This document shows positions 1 through 9,333 of a stretch of 64,000 bases of DNA, piece after piece. The stretch covers positions 2,647,501 through 2,711,500 of the forward strand of contig NZ_JADBEC010000001.1 in the NCBI RefSeq assembly GCF_014873945.1, written 5' to 3'. Origin of the DNA: Rhizobium viscosum (GTDB taxonomy: Bacteria; Pseudomonadota; Alphaproteobacteria; Rhizobiales; Rhizobiaceae). Numbering within the stretch: the stretch's first letter is position 1; each line of letters begins with the position of its first letter. Under the pieces are notes generated by a model. That model searched no databases and had not been told where the DNA came from. It saw only the letters and a program-made list of their open reading frames with translations. The translations under genes were made by a program, and so were the position numbers.

Positions 1-899
1 AAACGATGATCGATCGGGTGGCTCGCGGCATCATCGGCGGCATCGTCATTCTACTTGCGGCCGATCTGCTTTGGCATCTGGTCAAGGCCTATATCGACGG
101 CAAGCTTCTTGATTCACCCGTTGATGCCACGGTCAGCGACGAGGAGAAAGTCAAGCGCGCCCGTCTGCAGACGCTGCTGCCGATCTTCCGCAACATCATC
201 GCGGTCGTTATTGCCCTGATCGCGGCGCTTATGGTGCTCTCGGGCATCGGCATCGAAATCGGGCCGCTGATTGCCGGTGCCGGTGTCGTCGGCGTTGCAG
301 TTGGCTTCGGTGCGCAGACCATCGTCAAGGATGTCATCAGCGGCATGTTCTATCTGTGGGACGATGCTTTTCGCGTCGGCGAATATATCGAAAGCGGCAG
401 CCACAAGGGCGTGGTCGAGGCCTTCAGCCTGCGGTCCGTCAAGCTCCGCCATCATCGCGGGCCGCTGACGACGGTGCCGTTCGGGGAGCTTGGGGCGGTC
501 AAGAACCTCAACCGCGACTGGACGATCGACAAGATCAGCCTGAATGTCACTTACGATACCGACCTCGTGAAGACGAAGAAGATCATCAAGCAGATCGGCC
601 AGCAACTTCTCGATAACCCGGAGTGGGGGCCGAACATCATCGAAACGCTGAAGATGAAGGGCGTGGAACAGTTCGGCGAATTCGCCATCGAAATCCGCCT
701 CTCCATGATGACCAAGCCCGGCGAGCAGTTCGTCATCCGCCGCAATGCACTGGCTATGATCCGCAACGCCTTCAAGGAGAACGGCATCGAATTCGCCGTG
801 CCGACCGTGCAGGTCGCAGGCGAGCGCGATATCGACGCCAGCGCTGCTGCGGCGCGTTACGCGGCGCAAGCTCATACTGGGGGCGAACCGGCGGCCTGA
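1..899 (+). CDS. MscS-family mechanosensitive ion channel (5' end outside window)
   Basis: This inner-membrane channel of the small-conductance mechanosensitive family opens under membrane tension to release solutes. The reading frame is open to the window edge and the first ATG (base 6) already lies inside a membrane segment, so the true start is probably upstream. Visible parts are a hydrophobic helix at the start, a second membrane segment, and the Gly/Ala-rich pore helix TM3 (AGAGVVGVAVGFGAQT), followed by the conserved soluble MscS beta domain (DAFRVGEYIE, then the TVPFGELG stretch). The C-terminus ends in an Ala-rich tail. It stands alone, about 200 bases before lpiA. The family call is firm; the length and exact subfamily cannot be judged. 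Confidence 0.85.
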   Translation, partial: TMIDRVARGIIGGIVILLAADLLWHLVKAYIDGKLLDSPVDATVSDEEKVKRARLQTLLPIFRNIIAVVIALIAALMVLSGIGIEIGPLIAGAGVVGVAVGFGAQTIVKDVISGMFYLWDDAFRVGEYIESGSHKGVVEAFSLRSVKLRHHRGPLTTVPFGELGAVKNLNRDWTIDKISLNVTYDTDLVKTKKIIKQIGQQLLDNPEWGPNIIETLKMKGVEQFGEFAIEIRLSMMTKPGEQFVIRRNALAMIRNAFKENGIEFAVPTVQVAGERDIDASAAAARYAAQAHTGGEPAA

Positions 900-1099
900 T
901 CTTCAAATGCAAGGCAAAGCTTACGAAATTGCAATGCGATCGGCCTGCGCACTGCGCAAATTTGCCCCAATTGAGGATGAAGGAGGCGGCAAGTGCGCGG
1001 GTGTGGGTAGCCGCAACAGGTTCATAGAGCTTGCATGTTGCTTATGTTACGTCTCTCAAAAGAGATTCTCGCCGAACTGGCAATTGCAGCAGGTATAAG

Positions 1100-3706
1100 A
1101 TGTCGGGTCACGGCAAGTTGGAAGAGAATTCACAGACGGAAGAGGGCTTTTCCTTCGGCGCAGTTTTCCGGCGCTATCGCACGCCGCTGACGGCTCTTGC
1201 CACGCTCCTCATTTTTTGCCTCGTCGGCTACGCGATCATGCAGTTGACGGATGAAGTGCGCTATGACGACGTCGTCGAGGCGCTGGCGGAAACCCGGCTG
1301 AGTTCGATCCTGCTCGCCCTGTTTTTTACTGCACTGAGCTTTCTGGCTCTCATCTTCTACGATCTCAACGCCATCGATTATATCGGCAAGCGGCTGCCTT
1401 TTCCGCATGTCGCACTCACGGCCTTCAGTGCCTATGCGGTCGGTAACACAGCTGGTTTCGGTGCCCTTTCGGGCGGTGCGATCCGTTACCGCGCCTATAC
1501 GCGGCTTGGGCTTTCGCCCGAAGATATCGGCCGCGTAATCGCTTTCGTGACGCTGTCCTTCGGCCTCGGTCTTGCTGCCGTGGCGGCGATCGCACTTCTC
1601 ATCATCGCCGATGAAATTGCGCCGCTGATCAGCGTCAGCGGCCTCTGGCTTCGCATCATGGCAGCGGTGATCCTGGCGATCCTTGGTTCTCTCATGGTGC
1701 TCGGCCGCGACGGCCGGGTGATCGAGATCGGGTCGATCGCGATCCGCCTGCCGGATTCGCGCACCTGGTCACGTCAGTTCCTGGTCACTGCCTTCGATAT
1801 CGCAGCCTCCGCCACGGTGCTTTACGTGCTCCTTCCGCAGACGGCGATCGGCTGGCCGGTGTTCCTGGCGGTTTATGCGATTGCCGTCGGGCTTGGTGTG
1901 CTGAGCCATGTTCCGGCTGGGCTCGGTGTCTTCGAGACCGTCATCATCGCCTCGCTCGGCAGCGCAGTGAATATCGATGCCGTTCTCGGCTCATTGGTGC
2001 TCTACCGCCTGATCTATCACGTGCTGCCGCTCTTGATCGCCATCCTTGCGGTCTCTGCCACAGAGCTACGCCGCTTCGTGGATCATCCTGCCGCTTCCAG
2101 CGTGCGGCGGATCGGCGGACGGCTGATGCCGCAACTTCTTTCGGCGCTGGCGCTGCTCCTGGGCGTCATGCTGATCTTTTCGAGCGTGACGCCGACGCCT
2201 GATCAGAACCTCGAATTCCTCTCCAATTATCTGCCGCTGCCGATGGTGGAAGGCGCACATTTCCTCTCCAGTCTGCTCGGCCTTGCACTTGTCGTTGCCG
2301 CCCGTGGACTCGGCCAGCGGCTCGATGGTGCCTGGTGGGTGGCGGTGTTTTCTGCCGTTGCCGCTCTGACGCTCTCGCTGCTGAAGGCGATTGCCCTTGT
2401 CGAGGCGGCCTTCCTCGCCTTTCTGGTCTTCGGCCTGTTCGTCAGCCGCCGGCTCTTTACCCGCCATGCTTCGCTTCTCAACCAGGCGATGACGGCATCC
2501 TGGCTGATGGCGATTGCCGTGATCATCGTCGGTGCGGTTGTCATCCTGCTCTTCGTCTATCGCGACGTGGAATACAGCAACCAACTCTGGTGGCAGTTTG
2601 AATTCGCGGCGGAAGCGCCGCGCGGCCTGCGTGCCGTACTCGGCATCACCATCATTTCCTCGGCGATCGCCATTTTCAGCCTGCTGCGGCCAGCAGCCTT
2701 CAAACCGGAGCCGGCGGATGACGAGGCGGTCCGCCGCGCTGTCGAGATCGTCGAGAAACAGGACAGTGCGGACGCCAATCTGGTGCGCATGGGCGACAAG
2801 TCCATCATGTTCTCGGAAAAGGGCGATGCCTTCATCATGTATGGCCGGCAGGGCCGCTCGTGGATCGCGCTGTTCGATCCGATTGGCGACCATCATGCCG
2901 TACAGGAACTGGTCTGGCGCTTCGTGGAAGCGGCGCGCGCCGCCGGCTGCCGCGCAGTCTTTTACCAGATCTCGCCGGCACTGCTCTCGCACTGTGCGGA
3001 CGCGGGCCTGCGCGCCTTCAAGCTCGGCGAGCTGGCGGTGGCTGATCTGCGTACCTTCGAGATGAAGGGTGGCAAATGGGCAAACTTGCGCCAGACTGCA
3101 AGCCGCGCCCAACGCGATGGTCTGGAATTCACCGTCGTCGAACCCGTCGATATCCCCGGAATCATCGCCGATCTCTCGGCCGTTTCCAACGCCTGGCTCG
3201 AGCATCACAATGCCAAGGAGAAGGGCTTCTCGCTCGGCGCCTTCGATCCGGACTATGTGACGTCGCAGCCGGTCGGCGTTCTCAAGAAGGACGGCCGGAT
3301 CGTTGCCTTTGCCAATATCCTCGTCACTACGGCGAAAGAGGAGGGGACGATCGACCTGATGCGCTTCTCGCCTGATGCGCCGAAGGGGGCTATGGACTTC
3401 CTGTTCGTGCAGATCATGGAATATCTGCGCGCCCAGGGCTTTACGCATTTCAACCTCGGCATGGCGCCCCTCTCCGGCATGTCGAAACGCGAGGTGGCGC
3501 CCGTTTGGGACCGTATCGGCGGTACCGTCTTTGAACACGGCGAGCGCTTCTACAACTTCAAGGGGCTTCGTGCCTTCAAATCCAAGTTTCATCCGCACTG
3601 GCAACCGCGCTATCTTGCGGTTTCAGGAGGGGGCAATCCGATGATCGCGTTGATGGATGCGACATTTCTGATCGGGGGCGGATTGAAAGGGGTAGTGAGA
3701 AAATGA
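1100..3706 (+). CDS. lpiA: Lysyl-phosphatidylglycerol synthase/flippase LpiA (MprF family)
   Basis: This bifunctional membrane protein transfers lysine from lysyl-tRNA to phosphatidylglycerol and flips the product, which lowers surface negative charge. In rhizobia it is known as low-pH-inducible LpiA. The N-terminal part (roughly residues 30-500) is a run of hydrophobic helices with the UPF0104/flippase pattern (GALSGGAIRYRAYT, SHVPAGLGVFE). The C-terminal part (about 545-830) is the GNAT-like DUF2156 synthase domain (FNLGMAPLSGM). I place the start at ATG 1100, giving 868 residues, which fits the family. An in-frame ATG at 1031 would add 23 residues without family character. The stop overlaps the next start as ATGA, so translation is probably coupled to atvA. 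Confidence 0.92.
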   Translation: MSGHGKLEENSQTEEGFSFGAVFRRYRTPLTALATLLIFCLVGYAIMQLTDEVRYDDVVEALAETRLSSILLALFFTALSFLALIFYDLNAIDYIGKRLPFPHVALTAFSAYAVGNTAGFGALSGGAIRYRAYTRLGLSPEDIGRVIAFVTLSFGLGLAAVAAIALLIIADEIAPLISVSGLWLRIMAAVILAILGSLMVLGRDGRVIEIGSIAIRLPDSRTWSRQFLVTAFDIAASATVLYVLLPQTAIGWPVFLAVYAIAVGLGVLSHVPAGLGVFETVIIASLGSAVNIDAVLGSLVLYRLIYHVLPLLIAILAVSATELRRFVDHPAASSVRRIGGRLMPQLLSALALLLGVMLIFSSVTPTPDQNLEFLSNYLPLPMVEGAHFLSSLLGLALVVAARGLGQRLDGAWWVAVFSAVAALTLSLLKAIALVEAAFLAFLVFGLFVSRRLFTRHASLLNQAMTASWLMAIAVIIVGAVVILLFVYRDVEYSNQLWWQFEFAAEAPRGLRAVLGITIISSAIAIFSLLRPAAFKPEPADDEAVRRAVEIVEKQDSADANLVRMGDKSIMFSEKGDAFIMYGRQGRSWIALFDPIGDHHAVQELVWRFVEAARAAGCRAVFYQISPALLSHCADAGLRAFKLGELAVADLRTFEMKGGKWANLRQTASRAQRDGLEFTVVEPVDIPGIIADLSAVSNAWLEHHNAKEKGFSLGAFDPDYVTSQPVGVLKKDGRIVAFANILVTTAKEEGTIDLMRFSPDAPKGAMDFLFVQIMEYLRAQGFTHFNLGMAPLSGMSKREVAPVWDRIGGTVFEHGERFYNFKGLRAFKSKFHPHWQPRYLAVSGGGNPMIALMDATFLIGGGLKGVVRK

Positions 3707-5085
3707 TGAAAAAGTACCTGTTTGCTGCCGCATGCGTCAGCATGCTCGCGGCCGCGCCGTCTTATGCTGCGGATGAAACCACCCAGAGTTTCGAGACTGG
3801 CCTTATCCCTTCGCCGCATATCTTCCTGCCGCAAGGCGAGGTGAAGGGCGCCGTCTTTCTGATTTCCGATGCAGCCGGCTGGGGCGACAATGAAAAGACT
3901 GAGGCAGACCGTCTGGTTTCGCAGGGGTCCGTCGTCATTGGCGTCGATTTTCCATCCTATATGGAAGCGTTGAACCGCTATGACGTCAGCCTTAACGACG
4001 GTTGTATCTACACGGTTTCCGATATTGAATCGCTTAGCCAGCAGGTGCAGCGCGCCGCCGGCAACAGCCCTTATCACCTGCCGATCGTTGCCGGCATCGG
4101 CGAGGGCGGCGCGCTGGCGCTTGCCATTGCCGCACAGACGCCCGACGCAACGATCGGCCAGACATTTGTCGTTGACCCGCGTGCCGGCATTCCGTTGAGC
4201 AAAGAACTCTGCACACCGGCCAAGAAGAAAGTGGTCGGCGACCGCAGCGTCTATGGACTCACCGATGGCGCCCTGCCGGATCCTGTTATCGCCACCTTCA
4301 CGCCTGCCGCCGACAAGGACGGCCGTGCTCATGTGGAGGATCTGAAAAAGACGCATGAGGCGATCGAAATCCGCGACTCCACCGACGATGCGCAGACTGT
4401 CTTTGCCGATACGCTCGACGATCTGGTGACGGCTTCAGGTGCCTTCGACAATCCGCTCGGCCTGCCACTAGCGGTTCTCGACGCCAAGCCGAACCTTGAT
4501 ACGATGGCCGTTATTTATTCCGGCGACGGCGGTTGGCGTGACATCGACAAGGAAGTGGGTGGCATGCTGCAGAAGGAAGGCATTCCCGTCGTCGGCATCG
4601 ATTCGCTGCGCTATTTCTGGACGGAGCGGAAGCCGCAGGAAACGGCCGATGATCTCTCGCGCATCATCGAATTCTACCGCAAGCAATGGAAGGTTAAGCA
4701 CGTCCTGCTGATCGGTTATTCTTTCGGCGCAGATATCGTGCCAGCCACCTATCAGCTTCTGAAACCCGAGGAGAAGACGGCGGTAGCACAGATTTCGCTT
4801 CTGTCTCTGTCGCACCAGGTCGATTACGTCATTTCCGTCATGGGCTGGCTCGGTCAGAAGACCGAAGGGGCCGGCGGCGATCCCATCAAGGATCTTAAGG
4901 GCGCCAATCCTAAGCTCGTCCAATGCATCTACGGCAAGGATGACGATGACGATGTGGCCTGCCCCGCCGTCAAGGATGTCGGCGGCGAGGTCATCGAACT
5001 GCCTGGCGATCATCACTTTGACGAAAATTACGATCTTCTGACCAAGACGATCATCGATGGCCTGAAGGCACGCCTCAAGGGCTAA
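3703..5085 (+). CDS. atvA: AtvA/AcvB periplasmic virulence-type protein (VirJ family)
   Basis: This is the periplasmic partner of LpiA, orthologous to Agrobacterium AcvB and Rhizobium tropici AtvA (acid tolerance and virulence). AcvB has been reported to hydrolyse lysyl-PG. The protein has a classical signal peptide (MMKKYLFAAACVSMLAAAPSYA) and two VirJ-like halves. The second half carries the family signature IYSGDGGWRDID near residue 271 and a serine-hydrolase elbow GYSFG (Ser about 340). At 460 residues it matches AcvB rather than the shorter VirJ. It overlaps lpiA by 4 bases and ends convergently, overlapping the DinB gene by 4 bases. The family and pairing are clear; the enzymatic role is taken from family literature. 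Confidence 0.9.
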   Translation: MMKKYLFAAACVSMLAAAPSYAADETTQSFETGLIPSPHIFLPQGEVKGAVFLISDAAGWGDNEKTEADRLVSQGSVVIGVDFPSYMEALNRYDVSLNDGCIYTVSDIESLSQQVQRAAGNSPYHLPIVAGIGEGGALALAIAAQTPDATIGQTFVVDPRAGIPLSKELCTPAKKKVVGDRSVYGLTDGALPDPVIATFTPAADKDGRAHVEDLKKTHEAIEIRDSTDDAQTVFADTLDDLVTASGAFDNPLGLPLAVLDAKPNLDTMAVIYSGDGGWRDIDKEVGGMLQKEGIPVVGIDSLRYFWTERKPQETADDLSRIIEFYRKQWKVKHVLLIGYSFGADIVPATYQLLKPEEKTAVAQISLLSLSHQVDYVISVMGWLGQKTEGAGGDPIKDLKGANPKLVQCIYGKDDDDDVACPAVKDVGGEVIELPGDHHFDENYDLLTKTIIDGLKARLKG

Positions 5086-5645
5086 CGCATCAGCATCTGC
5101 TCACTCCAGCCGAGGGCGGCAACTTCGCTGCCCCGGAACCTCGCATCGTCGTCCACGATGAATTCATCGAGCTGCGGCGGGGCGACGCTGCTGCCGGCCA
5201 GCATGGCATGCACCTGTCCGCGATGGTGCGTCTGATGTTGGAAGAGGTGGCTCAGCACATCCTCCATGCGCTCCCTCTGAACGCGGCCATCACGCTGAAG
5301 CTCCACGGTTGAGGCAAGCTGTTCGGGTGTCAGCCCTTCGCAGATTGCAACGAGGCGCTGGTCGACCTTGGTCTGCTCCGCGGAGAGTGATGGGATATTG
5401 TCAAAGGGTTCTTCGATGTCGAACGCGCTAAGGCCGAGAGTGCCACCTTCCAGCCCATCGATATAGAACCAATCGACTGTGAGAATGTGGTTCAGCGTCG
5501 ATTTGATCGACGGGAAAAAGCTTGTGCGCGTGGCCTCGAATTCACCGGGTTTGAGGGTTGCGCAGGCGGCAAGAAGCCGGTTGTTCGCCAGGGCATTATT
5601 GTATGCGAGCTTTCGGAACACGCGGCAGGGGTCGAAACTCGGCAT
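5082..5645 (-). CDS. DinB family protein
   Basis: This 187-residue four-helix-bundle protein belongs to the DinB/YfiT superfamily, whose members are metal-binding and often act in thiol-dependent or stress-related chemistry. The characteristic histidines are visible: an N-terminal helix around NHILTVDWFYIDG and the C-terminal HLFQHQTHHRGQVHAML segment. The start at 5645 is supported by a strong AGGAGG just upstream. It is the last minus-strand gene of this block and lies beyond a Rhizobium mosaic repeat, so it may be transcribed separately from the ruv genes. Its substrate is unknown; only the family assignment is claimed. Confidence 0.82.
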   Translation of the reverse strand: MPSFDPCRVFRKLAYNNALANNRLLAACATLKPGEFEATRTSFFPSIKSTLNHILTVDWFYIDGLEGGTLGLSAFDIEEPFDNIPSLSAEQTKVDQRLVAICEGLTPEQLASTVELQRDGRVQRERMEDVLSHLFQHQTHHRGQVHAMLAGSSVAPPQLDEFIVDDDARFRGSEVAALGWSEQMLMR

Positions 5646-5659
5646 CGTGTCTCCTCCTT

Positions 5660-5761
5660 AGAGCATTTCCGTTTTCGCCTAAATACGAAAATACTCTATC
5701 TCTTTGTTTTCACGCAATTCTCTACGCAAAGCCGCTTCATACTTTTATTTGAATTGCTCTA
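5660..5761. repeat. Rhizobium-type intergenic mosaic repeat (RIME-like)
   Basis: This roughly 100-base non-coding element is flanked by near-inverted ends (AGAGCATTT at the left, AATTGCTCT at the right). Read on the minus strand it starts AGAGCAATTC and contains GAATTGCG followed by AAAACAAAGAGATAGAG. I recognise these as the core of a repeat found in many copies between genes in Rhizobium and relatives. The right end supplies the TAG stop codon of the NUDIX gene, and the left end abuts the DinB ribosome-binding site. Family membership is from memory of the consensus, not from a search. Confidence 0.7.
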
Positions 5762-6271
5762 GTCCTTGTCATCGAGATCGCCATCGCGCCACACAAGATG
5801 ACGGGGCGAGGCAGGCAGGTTTTCGATCTCACCAGCAAGGAAATAGGGCGGAATGTCGAGCGCAGTCAGTGCCTGGAATGTTGCAGGCACCCATTTGAAT
5901 TCCAAATGGTTGTCGCCATCCTCCACCCGATGAATGATCTCGTGCGTGCGGAAGGGGAAATTCTCGGGTATTTCCATGAGATAGTAGAAGCCGAGTTCGT
6001 GCCACTCGCGGCCTTCATAGTGGAAAAAGTTCTCGACGATCCAGAGCAGGCGGCCGACGGTCACCTCGACACCGAGCTCCTCCATCATCTCCCGTTTCAG
6101 TGTTTCCTCCGAGGTCTCGCCAATCTCCGCCCGACCGCCGGGGATTGTCCAGAAAGGTTCGTGAACCGCGCGATGGACAAGCAGGTGTCCGTCACGAAAG
6201 CCGAGCCCGGCGATGCGGTAATTGAAGCGCTGACTGCCTGCATTGAGGCGAACGACGGTCCGCTTGGGCAT
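5759..6271 (-). CDS. NUDIX hydrolase
   Basis: This 170-residue enzyme should hydrolyse a nucleoside diphosphate linked to another moiety. The Nudix box is complete: GGRAEIGETSEETLKREMMEELG carries the Gx5Ex7REUxEExGU pattern, where the glutamates bind Mg2+. I chose ATG 6271 (MPKRTVVRLNAG); an upstream in-frame ATG at 6409 would run through the end of the preceding gene. It starts 4 bases after the stop of the metallophosphoesterase gene, so it is probably the tail of the ruv transcription unit. Its stop codon is contributed by the mosaic repeat at 5660-5761. The substrate cannot be deduced. Confidence 0.87.
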   Translation of the reverse strand: MPKRTVVRLNAGSQRFNYRIAGLGFRDGHLLVHRAVHEPFWTIPGGRAEIGETSEETLKREMMEELGVEVTVGRLLWIVENFFHYEGREWHELGFYYLMEIPENFPFRTHEIIHRVEDGDNHLEFKWVPATFQALTALDIPPYFLAGEIENLPASPRHLVWRDGDLDDKD

Positions 6272-6275
6272 GATG

Positions 6276-7178
6276 TTATCCGAGATCGATGACCACAATT
6301 TCCGGCGGGACGCCGAAGCGGACAGGCACCATGGAGCAGCCGAGTCCGCCGGAGACGATAATATTACGGCCGTTCTCGACGATATGACCATAGGCATAAC
6401 GATCGCCATAGCGCGAGGGCACGACCGGCGAATAGCCGAAAAGGCGGATCTGTCCTCCGTGTGTATGGCCGGACAGGGTCAGCGATACTCGTTCGGGTAC
6501 GCGCGGAAATATATCGGGTTCGTGGGCAAGCAGGATAACGGGCGCGTCGTCGGAAACCTGTGCAAGCGTTCCACCCAGATCGTCGAGGCCCTGCATCCGG
6601 CTGCGGCCCCATTTCCTGCCCGGCAGGAGCGCCAGCTGGTCCTCCAGACCCGCCAGCCAAAAGCCATGCCCGTCCTTTTTCAACCGGACGGCGCGATTGC
6701 TGTAGACGGGGATGCCGGCTTCGGCCAAAGCCCTGTGTCCGAACGTATCGCCTCCGCCATTCTTCTGTGCGGTCCTGTCCTCCCACCAATCATGGTTGCC
6801 CATGATCGCGTGGACTCCGAGTGGGGCTCTAAGCGTCGCGAGCGCCTTCGACCATTCGCTGGAGTGGACATAATGAGTCACCATGTTCATGCCGGCGGCG
6901 TAGTCGCCGAGCAGGAGTGTGATATCACCCTCCAGCTCATTGGCGCGGGCGCAGATCGAAGCGATGCGATCCGCGGACATCCAGGGTTCGCAGGCGTGGA
7001 AATCGGCTAGTGCGACAAGGCGCAGCTTCAGGCCGGGCGTCCATCCCGGCGGGGTCAGCCTGTAATGGGAAATTCCCAGCCGGGCTAGCGGTTCATAGGC
7101 AAAGGCATATCCGCCGAGTGCCATGAGGCCGGCAAAACTGCCGCCCATGAGTTTGAGAAAGCCGCGCCGGCTGATCAA
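6276..7178 (-). CDS. Tat-exported metallophosphoesterase
   Basis: This calcineurin-like phosphoesterase of the YkuE/YaeI type has 300 residues. The N-terminus is a twin-arginine signal (SRRGFLK followed by a hydrophobic stretch), so the folded enzyme should be exported. Metal-binding motifs are in order: DFHACEP, LLGDYAAG, GNHDWWED, and the paired histidines in HEPDIF and SGHTHGGQ. The start is a TTG at 7178, directly after the ruvB stop. The Shine-Dalgarno GGGAGGA lies inside the last ruvB codons at good spacing, which supports this unusual start and coupling to ruvB. The substrate is not known; some relatives act on lipid-linked pyrophosphates. Confidence 0.87.
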   Translation of the reverse strand: MISRRGFLKLMGGSFAGLMALGGYAFAYEPLARLGISHYRLTPPGWTPGLKLRLVALADFHACEPWMSADRIASICARANELEGDITLLLGDYAAGMNMVTHYVHSSEWSKALATLRAPLGVHAIMGNHDWWEDRTAQKNGGGDTFGHRALAEAGIPVYSNRAVRLKKDGHGFWLAGLEDQLALLPGRKWGRSRMQGLDDLGGTLAQVSDDAPVILLAHEPDIFPRVPERVSLTLSGHTHGGQIRLFGYSPVVPSRYGDRYAYGHIVENGRNIIVSGGLGCSMVPVRFGVPPEIVVIDLG

Positions 7179-8216
7179 TCAATCGTCCTCCCGGAACAGC
7201 CCGAACTGCGCAGCCTCCATATCCTTCGGGGGCTGCATGCCGAGATGTTTCCACGCGATTGCGGTCAGAACGCGGCCACGCGGCGTGCGCTGGATAAAAC
7301 CCTGCTGGATCATATAGGGCTCGATAATGTCTTCGATTGCATCGCGCGGTTCGGAAAGGCCGGCGGCGATGGTTTCAATGCCGACCGGGCCGCCGCCGAA
7401 ATTGACGGCAATCATGTTGAGGTAGCGTTTGTCGAGCTGGTCGAGGCCCATATTATCGACCAGCAGGCGGGTCAGCGCCTCGTCGGCGATCTCGCGAGTG
7501 ACGGCTTCGGCCCTTGCGACTTCGGCAAAGTCGCGCACGCGGCGCAGCAGGCGGCCGGCGATGCGCGGCGTGCCGCGGGCGCGCCGCGCTATCTCACGGG
7601 CGCCGTCATCGGTCATGCCAAGACCCATCAGGCGAGCGCCGCGGCGGACGATCAGTTCCAGCTCCTCCACCGTATAGAAGGAGAGACGCACCGGAATGCC
7701 GAAACGATCGCGCAGCGGTGTCGTCAGCAGGCCGAGGCGGGTGGTGGCGGCGACGAGCGTGAATTTCGACAGGTCGATCTTGACCGAACGGGCGGCAGGG
7801 CCTTCGCCGATGATGAGGTCGAGCTGAAAGTCTTCCATCGCCGGATAGAGGATTTCCTCGACTGCCGGGTTGAGGCGATGGATTTCGTCGATGAAGAGAA
7901 CGTCGCGCTCTTCGAGGTTGGTCAGCAATGCGGCCAGATCGCCGGCCTTCGCAATGACGGGGCCGGAGGTGGAACGGAAATTGACGCCGAGTTCCTTCGC
8001 CATGATCTGTGCCAGCGTCGTCTTGCCGAGGCCCGGCGGACCGACGAAGAGAACATGGTCCAGCGCTTCACCGCGGTTCTTGGCGGCTTCGATGAAGATC
8101 TTGAGGTTGGCACGCGCCTCCGCCTGGCCGGTGAACTCGTCCAGAGACTGTGGGCGCAGGGTGGTGTCCAGGTCTTCGCCACGCTTTTCAGGCGTTATCA
8201 GGCGGGCATCCGTCAT
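7179..8216 (-). CDS. ruvB: Holliday junction branch-migration helicase RuvB
   Basis: This is the AAA+ motor of the RuvAB complex, which drives branch migration of Holliday junctions during recombinational repair. At 345 residues it has the usual length. Walker A is GPPGLGKTT (about 59-67) and Walker B VLFIDEIH (about 106-113). The sensor and arginine-finger region and the C-terminal winged helix ([28 protein letters not shown]) are intact. It lies 70 bases downstream of ruvA in the same direction, and its end is translationally linked to the metallophosphoesterase gene. Confidence 0.97.
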   Translation of the reverse strand: MTDARLITPEKRGEDLDTTLRPQSLDEFTGQAEARANLKIFIEAAKNRGEALDHVLFVGPPGLGKTTLAQIMAKELGVNFRSTSGPVIAKAGDLAALLTNLEERDVLFIDEIHRLNPAVEEILYPAMEDFQLDLIIGEGPAARSVKIDLSKFTLVAATTRLGLLTTPLRDRFGIPVRLSFYTVEELELIVRRGARLMGLGMTDDGAREIARRARGTPRIAGRLLRRVRDFAEVARAEAVTREIADEALTRLLVDNMGLDQLDKRYLNMIAVNFGGGPVGIETIAAGLSEPRDAIEDIIEPYMIQQGFIQRTPRGRVLTAIAWKHLGMQPPKDMEAAQFGLFREDD

Positions 8217-8286
8217 CAGGCATTTCCGTTCAAAGCTTGCTCAAGTCCATACACCAAGCGGCCGCCATTGACACCATGCCGGGGCA

Positions 8287-8901
8287 TCAACGCGAAAGTT
8301 CCCGCAGGCCGAGACGGATCAGCTTGGCGCTGTCCGCGTCCTCGCCGGCTGTCTTCATGGCAGCGGCAACCGCGTTGGCGGCCTGGTCTCGCGAATAGCC
8401 GAGATTGGTCAAGGCCGAAACCGCATCTGCCACAGGGGCAGCGGCCACACCTTCGCCGATCTCCTGCTTGAGGCCGATATTGATGGCCTCGCCGGCAAAG
8501 GCAGGCGCCTTATTCTTGAGCTCGGTGACGATACGGATCGCGACCTTGGGGCCGACGCCCTGGGCGCGTGAGACAGCGGTCTTGTCCTGGAGGGCGATTG
8601 CATTGGCAAGTTCGGGAGGGGTCAGGGTCGAAAGCACGGCAAGCGCCACTTTTGCGCCGACGCCCTGCACGCTCTGCAGCAGGTTGAACCATTCGCGTTC
8701 GAGCTGCGTCTGGAAACCGAAGAGCTTAAGCTGGTCCTCACGCACATAGGTTTCGATGAAGAGCACACAGGCTTCTCCCACGGAACCGAGCTTCGAGAGC
8801 GTGCGCGACGAGCAATAGGCGACATAGCAGACGCCATGCACATCCACGAGCACATAGTCGTCGCCGATCTCGTCTATGGTGCCTTTCAGCTTGCCGATCA
8901 T
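8287..8901 (-). CDS. ruvA: Holliday junction-binding protein RuvA
   Basis: RuvA is the tetrameric junction-binding subunit that loads RuvB. The 204-residue protein starts [13 protein letters not shown] and shows the OB-fold domain, the two helix-hairpin-helix motifs ([10 protein letters not shown] and [12 protein letters not shown]) and the C-terminal RuvB-contacting domain ([16 protein letters not shown]). It follows the vapC-like toxin gene by 12 bases, so the toxin-antitoxin pair sits between ruvC and ruvA in what is normally a contiguous ruvCAB block. Confidence 0.96.
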   Translation of the reverse strand: MIGKLKGTIDEIGDDYVLVDVHGVCYVAYCSSRTLSKLGSVGEACVLFIETYVREDQLKLFGFQTQLEREWFNLLQSVQGVGAKVALAVLSTLTPPELANAIALQDKTAVSRAQGVGPKVAIRIVTELKNKAPAFAGEAINIGLKQEIGEGVAAAPVADAVSALTNLGYSRDQAANAVAAAMKTAGEDADSAKLIRLGLRELSR

Positions 8902-8913
8902 GTTCTTGTTCCG

Positions 8914-9333
8914 TCAGGGATGAGTTTCAGGTGAAATAATATCGAGCGAAGGGAAATAGGAGCGGTAGCGGGCAGCATCACGGGTCAGCAGGCGGTGCCG
9001 ATGCCATTCCGCGTGGGCACCAACCAGAAAATCGGGAAGCGTCCGTTCCCGTTGGCCACCCGCAGTCCGATAGCTGCGATGAGCTTGCCCTGCACGGAAG
9101 GCTGCCTCGAAAGGCAAGTTCTCTCGTTCAAGATTAAGCCAGGCCAAGGCAAGCAGAAGCTTCTCCTCCGTCAGCGGTGCGGCGCCGAGCTCAGCCCAGA
9201 CGACCGGGGTCAGCACCAGATTTCCCTCAGAGGCGCAACGTTGCAGTGCGTCAAGCGACCAATGGCGAAATGAGCTTTGCGGTCCCAAAATGCCGATGAG
9301 AATATTCGTGTCAATGACGGTCGAGATCTTCAC
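8914..9333 (-). CDS. PIN-domain (VapC-like) toxin
   Basis: This 139-residue PIN-domain protein is probably an RNase toxin of a type II toxin-antitoxin pair. The acidic residues expected for metal binding are present: Asp8 in VIDTN, Glu48 in WAEL, Asp101 in LPDFLVGAHA and Asp119 in TRDAARYRSYFP. The start is GTG 9333, which overlaps the end of the antitoxin gene by 23 bases, typical of coupled TA pairs. The gene lies between ruvC and ruvA, 12 bases upstream of ruvA. The toxin role is inferred from domain and pairing; the RNA target is unknown. Confidence 0.87.
   Translation of the reverse strand: MKISTVIDTNILIGILGPQSSFRHWSLDALQRCASEGNLVLTPVVWAELGAAPLTEEKLLLALAWLNLERENLPFEAAFRAGQAHRSYRTAGGQRERTLPDFLVGAHAEWHRHRLLTRDAARYRSYFPSLDIISPETHP

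Noticed and set aside
907..1098. 63-codon frame between the MscS gene and lpiA
   Set aside because: No ribosome-binding site, odd composition, and it overlaps the probable lpiA promoter region.
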